This document shows positions 35,510 through 47,500 of a stretch of DNA of 64,000 nucleotides, in pieces. The stretch is from Aulostomus chinensis (taxonomy: Eukaryota; Chordata; Actinopteri; Syngnathiformes; Aulostomidae), in NCBI GenBank assembly GCA_037954235.1, contig JBBMOA010000007.1, positions 3,036,001 through 3,100,000 on the forward strand. Direction: 5' to 3'. The position numbers and the translations under genes are program-made. Position 1 is the first letter of the stretch, and every line of letters starts with the position of its first letter. Below the pieces are notes generated by a model. That model saw only the letters and a program-made list of their open reading frames with translations, made no database searches and was not told the origin of the DNA.

Positions 35510-38500
35510 GTGTGTGTTTGTGTGTGTGTGTTTGTGTGGGGGTGGGGATGGGGGTCCAAACAAGAAAATCAATTCCACCGAGAGAAACCTGACTTCACGC
35601 CCACTGGATCAATGTGGCTGTAGATCAAGTGCTGATGTGGCAAGTTACAGCAGTCACACTTCAACTGCTGGTGACCTCACACACTATTAACTCTTTCAAA
35701 GTTCCACTAGCCAAGTGTCACCACTAGGCCGCCATCGTGGTCCCACATCTGGGCAGCTAGCAGGACCTGGCTGGTTCCTTCCTGAGTAGAGTGGCACGGC
35801 TCCATAACTGTGTTGAACGCTGACAGGAATGACTACAATCGCCTGATTAAAATAAAGGTGGCCCATTTTTGTTTTATGTTATACGTCATTTCACATCACA
35901 TCCACCATAATTCACAACACCAGCATCTTTTAAGGGAGGAAGCAACAGAGCACATTTACTTCGGTACTATATTAAATATTAATATTATTAAATTAAATAC
36001 TTCACTCCTACTGTGTACTTTGCTCAAGTACCCACAAGTAGAGATGCACCAATCCACATTTTTCCAGTTGAGTCCATGTGCATCTGCAGACGCTGCACCA
36101 GAGCTCTTCTTTGGTGTTGTTATCGTGATTATTGTTTTTGTTGGTGTTATTTTCAAGGTTACATCATGAGGCTGTAGTAAACCACACAGATCTTCTTCTT
36201 CTTTTTTTTAATTAAAGACTGCACACACAACTGCTTTGGGTTATAGCTGATTTGAACTGTGTGATCAGTGACACGTCTCATGCTTCGTTACGTGGTGCAA
36301 GCTGTGGAATGGAGCATGCATTAATACACGGATCAGCATCGTCGCTCCCGCATCTGTGCGTGAAGTCAGCTGATGCGTGAAGAATGCCCGTGCTGGCACC
36401 TGATTCTGATTGACCTGCTCTGCCTGATATCTCATCTCAGGTTTCTTGAGCTCACAAAGAGATTTTTCTCCCCGCGCATCACCTCGCTGTGAGCGCTTGT
36501 AGGTTGTTTTTGCTCATATCGAAGTGTTGGTGGGTAACTGATCCTGTGGCTGGATAAAGAGACGTATATCATGATGGACAGAGCGCTTGAGAGTTGGTAA
36601 GCAGGTGTTTGGGACAGCTTTGCTGTTGTTAGCTCCATTAGCTCTCAGCTAACTATACATGGCTGGCTCTTTCTGCATCCTGAAGCTAGAAAATTATGCA
36701 AGAAGGGGAAAAAACCATCTTTGTGAGCTAAAGACAACTATTTGTGAGTGCTTGAAAGAAAAAACTCTAATTTTGGCTTTTTGAAGCATATTGACCTTTT
36801 AAGTACATTTTGGAGTATTTGCACAGTAGTATTTATTTCTTTATAAAATGTGATTTTCCTCTTAAAAACCCGATTGATAGCTGATAACATTCAGCGTGAA
36901 TTCAGTTGCGTTTCTATGCTGAAGGTTTTACAGTCATTTCTCCTGACTTTGCTTCATCGTGGCTCCACAGGGAACTCGTTCACTACTGTCGGTGGTTTCC
37001 GATTTTCCAAATGCATCGTGAAAACAAATGAGCAATTCGTTAAAATTGAAAAGTTAATGTACTTTTGAACACTTCATTATTCTCAAAAACATATATCCTT
37101 GTACATTTACTCAAGCAAAACGTGGCTGAGCAACTTTAGCTTGTTGGAGCAATTTTTCACCTGAAGCGTCTGCTGTGAAGGAAGTGCTGGGGTTGTGCTC
37201 TTTATCCAGCAATGGTTCGACCACAAAAACCAGACCTTTATTTTTGACAGCAAAAACTGACAATAGATCAAACAGCAGTGCACATGCATGACATGCAGGG
37301 TGAGATCTTTATTAACTGGTCACTTTCATCCGCTAAATCCTCTGCTTTCCACACCAGTTCATCTTCAGCTTTGTCCTGACTGATAACACGCTCTGAGTTT
37401 TTAGGGAGCGTTTTATTGCTACCAGCTGCCCATGTTGCTACGGAATGAAAGAGAGAACAAAATAGTGAAGTTGGAGGTTTTAAAACATAAAGTCATGATC
37501 CTGACAGATGTCTTCGTGCCAGAAGCTTGAGGCGGCACTGGAGATGAACGCTTTGGCCCTTGATTGAATGTTACTGTTGAGACGTAAATGTGTCTACTGT
37601 TTTGAAAGTTTTGGCATCAGATGGGGTGAAGTTGCGCGTCTGTATGACAAAGAATGAATGAAAGATTCAAGCAATTGAATTCCAGCACATTTGTTTGTGC
37701 TGTAGCATCAAACTAGAAAAAAGCAGATCAGGTTCTTCTTTCGATGCATGAGAGTGTATAGAGTTCCCTTCATCAGACCCGCCTGTGACAGGAACCTCTC
37801 ATTTTTCTTTCCTCTGCTTCCTCCCCGGTTCAAACGTTAAGATCATGTTTCTGCCACCTCGGTGGTCATTCATCATTCAGAATATGAAAGCTTACCGTCG
37901 GAATTGCTGCAATGCTGGATGTGTGTTCCTGAGCTCATCTCTCTGTTTCACTCATACACCAGCGAACCTCCCCAACAGGACCCGGACGTGATTGCGAACG
38001 CACCTTTGGTGCCAAGCAGAACTTTCTTTCTTCTTCTGCCTAGAGTTGACAGACAGGCTGCCTTCAGCCAGTCACAGTATCCTCTGGATTCAAAGATGTC
38101 TTTGGACTCAGCAAACCGTTTCATGAACCAGCAAGCTGACAGATGAGCTGGAGGCAGGAGAGCACATGAAAAGGGGGAGAGCTGATAAAACTAATGCAAA
38201 AAGAAAGAGTGTCTCTCTCACTGTTGGGTAGGAACAGAACATCTGTTTCCAATGCCATGAATGTTAGATCGAATAAATCACTATTCCGCTGTATTTCTAG
38301 CAGCCACAGCCCCAGCCAATCCGCATCATTCCATCCCAGTCGGCACAACCCACCTCGCTGCCCAAGCCGGTGCCTTCCATCCAGCATGCCCCGAGACCTC
38401 CTCTCCCGCCACACACACCCCATGCTGCCAGCCTCCCGAGCTGTCCTGGACGGGGCAAGATGGCCAAGTTCCTCAACCCAGAGGAGATGACGTCAAGAGA

Positions 38501-41500
38501 CTACTACTTTGACTCCTACGCTCACTTTGGTATCCATGAGGTACGTCCCATGGCGGTGACAACTGGTGATGGATAATCCGTTTCTAATCTCTGCATCTGC
38601 TGTTGTCAGGGACAATTACACTCGCTGGCTGTTACACCTGAGTCCTGATAGCTGGTCGCAGCCCCAGGAAAGGAGGAACATCGAAGAACTAAATGGAACC
38701 AAGTCATTTAAACTTTGAATGTCAAATCCCAGGGATAGGGGACATGGAGGAAAGCAATGGATACACAGAATCAGCTTGTGAAAAGCCACATATGAAAGGA
38801 AAGATGGGGTGGAAATATTAAATGCAACATAAGAGCTTAAGTTATTGAACGGTAGGCATCGTGGGTTCCATGCTGGTGGAGCGGGAATCTCTAGAAGTGT
38901 ATTGAATTCACCTCAGAGAAGAAAACCATCTGCTCTGCGTTTCTGATTTAACGACTTAATTATATAATTAAAAACAGCAGTGCAGTTTTCTTTTTTGAAT
39001 AAATGATCTCATTAATTCAGAAAAACAAAAACATTTAAGGAAAATTATCTCCTTAATTTCAATTGTGTTTTGTTTTATGTTTAAAATATTACACAATATA
39101 AAATCAATGTAAATAACATGAATGGATGAGGCAGGCTGGTGGTAAATGTTTAAATAATTAACATTTAATCATTCCGGTTGTACATAAATGTGGGTGACTT
39201 GGTTCTGTATCTACATCTACACAAATAAATTGGGATGATGTTGATGTTTTATACATTTAAATTATTTATAATATTTAAATTCAGGTTTTAAACACATACA
39301 GGAGAGTTTATAGGGTTTTATCTGGGTTGCAAAAATATTCTTTAATTGCAAAAGTAGAGAAGTCGCGCACGTCCCATAAACAGGTGCTGGACTCAAAATC
39401 AATATAGGAAGACAAAGAAAAAGAAGAGTCCGCACACATCAGCTCCCTTTTGTGCATTTATTTTAGCGGACTCATCTTTTTTCTTTTTTCTTTGTCTTTC
39501 AAAAATATTCTTGAAGTCATGTGAGAAAGAGAACAATAAGTTTCAACTTCTCTCTATTCCTTGAGTCTTTTTCTCTGTTTTATTGGCCAAATAAAGAAAG
39601 GAGGCCTGAGGATTCATCTTAACTGATATTGGATTAAAGAAATAATGATGCCTCTCTAAAGAAGGTCATTGTCATCGACTTCACCTTCAAATTATCTCTG
39701 TTGTTGGAGGAATTGGGCAAATACACTCCAATTCTATCCATCTGGGAGAGGCCACACTGTCTGCAGCTGTCGGCTGAATGTCCCCGTCTTTTTGCATCTG
39801 TTTTCAGACGCCTGCTCTGCGTGATGGAAGGCAATTGAAATCAGACTTGTGTCAGTTTTACGCAATTTAAAGATGGACTTTATCGAAACATATGACCCTT
39901 ATTTCAATCTTGAGTGTGCACCACAAAGCCTGCGATAAATTCTCACCTTCCTTCTTTCCAATTTCCACAATTCACACTTTATGGATGCACCTGTAGTTCC
40001 CTGCAGAGATCTGCCACATTCTAAACAGATGAGGGTATAAAAAGAGCCTGTTCTCAGTGTGACCTACTGTATGAATTTTTTATATTTGTGGAATGTAGGT
40101 CAGGTGTATTTTTGTCATTTCTGAACATTCTTCACACTCACAATGAGCGAGAGCAGATGCAGACTGGGCCTGCAGTTTCTTGGGACTTGTTCAGAAACAC
40201 CAGCCAAGGATTTGAATGTTAAACCACATGACAAGAGAAACAGAATAAGATTAGGTGAAGCCTGAGAGCTGCTGCCACCCCTCCACTGCACAAATCAAAG
40301 CAAATCCACACATCCCTGGTCAGCCAAAATGTTTTCAACACAAGTGTTCTCTCTCCGTTGGGGACGGCCGCATCAACACCTTGCTGATGTGAGTGTGTCG
40401 TGTGTTTATTCCAGGAGATGCTGAAGGATGAGGTGAGGACGCTCACATACAGGAACTCCATGTACCACAACAAGCACGTCTTCAAGGATAAAATAGTGCT
40501 GGATGTTGGGAGTGGGACCGGGATCTTGTCCATGTTTGCAGCCAAGGCCGGGGCGAAGCACGTGTACGGGGTATGACTTGCTTTTTGTTACAGTCGTGTG
40601 TGTGTGTGTGTGTGTGCGTGTGAGTGAATGTATGAGAGAGAGACAGAGACAGAGAGAGAGACTGGGTTTTAGCGGGTCCATACGTTTGCTCCTTGTCATC
40701 TTCCTGGACCACCTTGTGTGACAGACAGGTGTGTGGCTTCGCAGGCAGGTTGATGGTCTGATCCGCAGCGATGTGAGAGCACTTGCTGTTATTGTGTACT
40801 GACGCAGCAGTGATTGTTAGTCAGGGCATGTCTGAGGATACATGCTGAATACACACCAGTTCCTGGGATGGCTGAACTAATTTTTCTACAGAAGCTCCAG
40901 ACAGGATATATTTGCTCCGGGGGGTGGGGGGTGATTAAGTTGGAGTTGCCAAGAGACTGGTCCTGAGCTTCTGGTTGACATTATGTGTTTGTGTGCCTGG
41001 CCTTTTGTGGTTGTTTGCTTTCCCTCTGCTTTGTCTCCCCGTGTCTCCACCATCATGCTGCAGAAGCAGAATCATCGCGATGAAATCGTGCTCTGGTGAA
41101 AGTTAAAGTCTCCATTCTACTTCCTCAGTCTCTCAATGCTATTTAACTCTTTCCCCTCCGGTGTCATTGAACTTTCTTATAAATATTTCAAGACTTGCAG
41201 AATATTTGTGCTGTGATTTTGAGAAAAATGAATGGATCAGAGCAAAGGTCTTTATTTTCACGAAAAAAGAAAAGTTTCCAAGTGCATCCATTGTTTTATC
41301 AGCACTTGAATGAGGGTCAGTTACACAAAGACCTTTAAGTTTCACTCACAAAGCTTAGAAAAGCAATTTTTGAGGCAAAGTTTCATCATGGGTGGCACAG
41401 TGGGGCAGTGGTCAGCACTGTCGCCTCACAGCAGGAAGGTCCTGGGACCCCGGCTCGGGCACAAGTCTGCATGTTCTCCCTGTTCCTGCATGGGTTCTCG

Positions 41501-44500
41501 CTGGTACTCCAGCTTCAGGAACAGGAGAGCCAATGGTTGTCTGTCTCTATGTGCTGGCCCTGCCATGGACTGGTGACCCGTCCAGGGTGAACCCCGCCTC
41601 TCACCTGAAGGCTGTTGGGATAGGCTCCACCCCCCGAGACCCTTAACGGGATAAGCGGTAGAGAATAGATGGATGGATTGAAGTTTAGGCATAAAACTGA
41701 CCTGCTATTTGTATTTATTAGTTTTAGCTTTTTTCTCACCCGTATGATTACTTTGATTGAACACGTTTGTATATTTCCAAGCATGAGAACCACTGATTTT
41801 ATCATTTCAAGTATGAAAATTCAGTCAGTATCAACTCACCTTCAAGTCTGTGTTGTGTCTTTTAGTGTTTGAATCAGTCACATTCACCTCAGTTGTTTGT
41901 GGACTACAAACGGAGAATCGAACCTCCATCAGCACGATGGTGAGAAGATGGAGGCTGGTGTTTCTTTGTTTGAGTCAGCTATCCCTTTCAAGGTTGTGCT
42001 ACTCTGACTGGGTTCTCTTGAATTTGGCAGGCTTCAACTTTGAAAGAACAGAATCCTGATGAGGTTTTAACAATAGTCTCTTCAAAGTACTGATATGACC
42101 AGATGAATGCAGGAGAGTAAAAAGTACAATATTTTATCTTGAAATTGAGAAGTGAGTCAAATTTAGTCCGCTGCAAGCCAAATACTCTGGTTCAGATATC
42201 TCAAAGGTGCACTAAAATACAGAAGTTCAGTAAAGTTGCTTGCCAGCACTGTTTAGTAGCATTTTGGTTCCCCTTCATCTCATTTTTGTTACCGCTCCAA
42301 TCTGGCTGAGCTCGTTCAACTTAAAAGTGAAGGCAACATTTGACTTTCCATTTCATGCTGTTCATTACATTCCTGAGGGAAACACTCTATTTTGATGAAG
42401 ATCTTACATGGGATAACATAACATAACATAACAAACTTTTAATTTACAACACACTGCTTTGGATCCAAGCGGTGGTTTCCAGTTTTAGAAGTATCCGACT
42501 TCTAACGGAAAGCAGCGTGGAGTCGGGGTCACATTTCATGTGCTGCACCAAAAAGTGATTTGTCCCTTTAAACGCCTCACCTGGTTTTGTTTGAATAAAT
42601 GTTCAACTGTAAATTTTCAAATGATCCAAAAATACAGATTGGATAAAAAGTCCAGTAACTGAAAACAGGTTTTTGTATCTAAACTTTGTTCTCTTTTCCT
42701 TTCCAATGAATCATCTTCTGACCCGGATGACCTGCCGTCTCTGGCTCCACCTGCAGCAGCTTCAATATTAACTGCACATGCTCAGCTGCCTGCGACTGGC
42801 AGGGGTGTCTGCTGAGTGTACGGCAGGGTGCTCATCCTCACACCATTACTCAACTCAAGCAATAAAATGTCATAGCATGCAGAATCCAACCATGCACGCA
42901 GGAGATTTGATCAAATCTATATGGTTCTTTTCAGAAATGAAGCGGCCTGTCTTTTTAGCGGATGGCTAAAAAGGAAACATAATCACTGAGCCATACTGCA
43001 TCCGAGATATTAAAAATTGTACATCAGTTAGTTCTGACCGAGTGATTTGATTGGACAAGAGGTTTTCCACGGTTCTGATATGGCGCACAGCAGCAGCAGG
43101 ATGTTTCTATCACTCCACGTCACAGGAGTTGATACACTGGTTGGTTGCCACAACAGCAAACTGTCGGTCGCCAGCTTACGTTGCAACTAACTCCACAGAG
43201 ACATGGACATCTTTCCTGAGATAAATTTTGATTTTAATTTAGAATTGTCATCAGAAGAGGATGAGAAGGAGACAAGCCAGGATATTTGCCTGCAAACGCC
43301 CTGTGTGCTTTTGTGACACCAGCTGACCCTGACAGAGAAGCTGATGCAGTTCATCAAACAACAAGGGCTCCGGGCTGCTTCCAAAAAATAAACTTTGACC
43401 TTCAGTCCATTGAGAAGACAGAGCTGAAGACAGTCTGGAGATGGTTTCATGGATCCACTGGACCACCTTGGGCTTCAGGCTGGCTTAAACCGCTACATCA
43501 GTGACCTTGTGGAACGTTCCTGGAATTTGATGCTGCACATCATCCCACGATCTGAGACCAGCGTGTCTTAGAATGTAGTGCAACACTGAATCCAGTCAAG
43601 CTAAAGGGTTTACTGAACAAGGTCTGGCACCACATTCAGCTGCACTTTTGATGCAGGGGCAAAGAGAGGAATCAGGAGCTTCAACATGACGAGAACGAAG
43701 CCAAGTTTTTCACCGTGAGATTCACTGAAGAAACTAAAAACCACCAAGACCCCCTGGAAAGAGACAGAAATCAGAGCAGTGAAATGTTTGAGCAGCGAGG
43801 AAATCCCCTCTGCCCAGTAGCACCGCCCAAACAAAACAGATATCACCAGGTACAAAAGCCCTCTATCTGCAGCCCAGGAGGGAAGCAGCTTTCACAGACG
43901 GCTTTGGTACACAACCTTTCGCCTGGGAGTAAACTGTCACAGATGTTACCCAGGATGTGTAAAGAGGCAGGGACACAGCCTTGTGACACCAGCCTCAGCA
44001 AGAGAGCCACAGCCATTCAGGAACAGAGGGAGAGGGAGGTCATGGCAGTGAGTGGTCTCAGGTGAGATACTGAACACAAACATGGAGACTACAGCTAAAA
44101 ATTATTGATTATAAGTATTGGAGCAGTAAGAAAATACAACCTCAGCAAACATTGTTCATCTGGCAGGTCTGAATGCTCGCTAAGAAGTTACTGGATGATC
44201 CACTGAGAGCAGGAAGTGATGGAGCTGGTTACTGTCAGAGCAGAGGTGGCGCTGAGTGGAGTCACACATGCTACCACAGCAACTCTCATCAGATGCCTTT
44301 TCCTCTGGTTGCACAATGAATGGAAACAAGCAGACAAATTTACATGCCTGAAAGTGTGATGCCCTGCTGTGATGTAGGAAAAGAAGCTAGAGGGCGCTAG
44401 TTGTGCTGGTTGTGCTACTATGCAGCTACATGACTGACCAATCACAGTCGTGCTGATGTTCAGCACAGCAGCACTCCCTCTCATTGATAGTACTCGATTA

Positions 44501-47500
44501 TTGATCTGACTGCCACAGGAAGCTAGCAACAGCAGCTAAAACTAGCAGGGATCCAGCTGAGACCTCATTGCGCATGTATAGTTTCAAGCCTTCTGTGACC
44601 ACCCTTCTTGAGATGCAGAGTTGATGGAACTTGGGGATGTGTTAGTCAGAAGACTGTGAGTTTTTGTTGGTAATGGTGGGTAATGGTATTACCTTGGGGA
44701 AGAGGACTCTTGCAACAGGAATGGGTACCAAGGACCTGATGATTGGGTCAGTGTAAGTACCCAAGACGCCTGGGCAAACGGTGCTGTTGGTTCATGACGC
44801 CACACAGACGTGAGTAGCCCACAAGCTAATGCTAACACTGCAGCCACAAAGGCGTGAGTGTCCGGCAAGCTAGCTGTTTTGTCATGGAGTATTTTAGTAG
44901 TGCGCATACTGAAGCCCAATACCTTTATTCACCTAAAGTTTAGAAAGATTCATGTGACTGATGGGCTTGCGGGGTGAGAGGACTGGGCTCTGGGCCAGCG
45001 TGAACATTACTCTGTCACGTCCTCTGGCTCCACAGACAACAATAAAAGATTCCAGCTCATAACTCTACCAACACTGATATATGAAGCTCACATTTAATGC
45101 TTCTCAATCATAGCTGCAACATAAAACACAGGTGGCAAATGAGGCGAACCAAAATGAAAACTGATGAAACTGCAATGATCAAATCTGACAAACAAGAAGG
45201 AGCTTCATACTAATTCGTCCTTATCTAAGAACAGGTGGAGGTGGAGCTGTCTGACATGTACCCAGCTACCTTTCATTGGTGTGGGTGTGGCTCCAAGAAG
45301 CTTGAGACACGATTCATACAATGACCCGCCATCACATTCTGACGATTCTTGGTGTGATAACATTTTTATAGTTTTCCATCCATTTTTCCATCCATCCATT
45401 TTCTTCTGCTTATCCTGTTAAGGGTCAGGGGGGGGGGGGGGATGGAGCCTATCCCAGCAGCCTTCCCCCTGGACAGGTCACCAGTCCATGGCAGGGCCAA
45501 CACATAGAGACAGACAACCATTGGCTCTCCCAGCCACGCCTACGGTCAATTTAGAGTCTGGATTAACCTGGTCCCCTCTTGATGTCTTTGGACTGTGGAG
45601 GAAGCTGGAGTACCAGAGAGAACCCAGCAGGAACAGGGAGAACATGGAGACTCACCCAGAAAGACCCCGTGCTGCAGCCGGGGCTCCACCCACAACCTTC
45701 TTGCTGGGGGGCCACAGTGAGGACCACTGCTCCACCATGCCCCCTGTTTTATACTCTTTTTTTATCTAAAAACTTGCTCAGTTTGACTGGCCTAGGACAG
45801 GAACTTTAGGATTAATTTCGGTTTGCCACTGCAGTAGATTCAGAGTTTCTGCACTGTGCGGCTTCACAATGACCTCACCAGTTAAACCTGGCAGGAGTTC
45901 AGCTAAATCAGCTGAAATTTAAAGCGATGAGACTAAATTAAAAGTTACTGTGAGACTGTAATTAGTACTGTTTTAGTTAAGACACAATATCTGTTGCAGG
46001 GGACTTTCTACTTCGTCTGTAACATGTTTTGATCAATTAGTACAAAATATAGCCACATGTAGAGTACCATCTGGAAAATGTTGTTTTTTTTCTTTAAATG
46101 TGTAACCCAGCTGCTCCTGACGTCTGCTTAAGCAGGTGGAAACGGTCAAACGAAGGCAAACAGCTCTATCACGTGGAACTAAAGGACTCCAGCTCATCAA
46201 CCCCTGGTACAACCTGGGTGCAACTTCCATCCACTCATTTAGTTCAGCTTTGTACAGTTTTGAACAGAGTCGAACAGACCGACTTTGTCATGGCACACAA
46301 ATACTGATGTACTATTAATAGCTGACCTTCTGAGTTTGATCTGTTGTCTTCCTACAGCAATCATTAAATCTGTCTTTCCAGTGAGGAGTATAAAACTTAG
46401 ACGTGTACTCTGAGAAAGTTAATCACAGGTGCTCCTGGGTGAAGTGTGTTCTTGCCGTGTCTCCAGGGACACGGACCCCGCGGGGCTGTCTTCAGCGCCA
46501 GAGACACTAATGAGAGGTGTGAGGTGCAGCGTGCGAGGGAGTCGAAACACACCTCAACGAACACACACCTCATTGTCTCTTCCCACAGACTCAGAAAGTG
46601 ATGAGGCATCGCTGACTTTTAGATGAGGGAGCTGGAGACCTTTTCCCTTTTCATGCAACATCACAGTTGATGCACGCATGCACAGACCAGCAAGTAAACA
46701 CGGATCTACGGCTGCTCTGCAATGGGCTGCTCTGCAATGGGCTGCTCTGCAATGGGCTGCTCTGTTGGCCTTGCGTCTGAACGGTTGACAGACATGCAGA
46801 GGGAGGACTACGGCCACCACCAGCAGCAATACTGGCCACACCTCTAATAGGCAGAAGGACTGGACTGCCTCTACACACGTGGGCGAGCTGGCAGTACCTC
46901 AGCTGGGAGGCAGAGTGTGATTCCAGAATGAATGTTATCCCGGGTCGACCATAGTCTCAGCCATCAGAGTGTGGCACCAGTGGCTGTCAATTAACTCCAG
47001 TGTGAAGTCTCTCACGTAAGTATGAGGTAGGCAGAACAACCACGTCTGCCCAGGGGGTCATAACTGGGGAGGGGGCTTCTTACTGAAGGATTCAAAGCGC
47101 CTGCTATCAAAAGTCATGCTACTAAATTTCCCTCTGAGGTTTTTCTCTGATCCTCACAAAAGCGACAAAACTCTCATCGGGCGAACTCAGATCATCTCTG
47201 AACACAACTAATGGAGCGGAGTGACTGTGGGCGCCGACATACACTGGAGTCTTCCAGCAAGAGAGGAAAAACAACCTACTAGAATGAAAAGAAAGAAAAC
47301 AAAGTGAAGGAAAATGGAATCATATTTTCAGTTTGAATTCACAGGGAAAACTCGCCTCGTCTGATATACCAGCTTGTTTATAGGTTATGCAGGGAGGGTT
47401 TGCTTGTCTCTTTATTAAAAATGCATTTCCTTTTTCTTTTCAGGAACAAAATGAGGAGTAATGTTTAAACATTGAACTGATCCATTTACCTCAAACGAAG

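Larger units (their letters stand above)
31953..38300 (+). other. prmt8: prmt8 intron 1
   Basis: A 6.3-kb intron with long GT repeats (32166-32230, 34191-34267, 35446-35540) and one full SINE with a perfect 14-bp target duplication (33481-33869). No convincing alternative first exon was recognised, although mammalian PRMT8 has one. Confidence 0.85.

Noticed and set aside
33100..38300. Alternative PRMT8 first exon as found in mammals
   Set aside because: No convincing ATG exon with a phase 0 donor and matching residues was seen.
43230..44070. Possible coding remnant in intron 3 of prmt8
   Set aside because: Several adjacent open stretches on the plus strand read protein-like, but I could not link them to a known family, and stops interrupt every frame.
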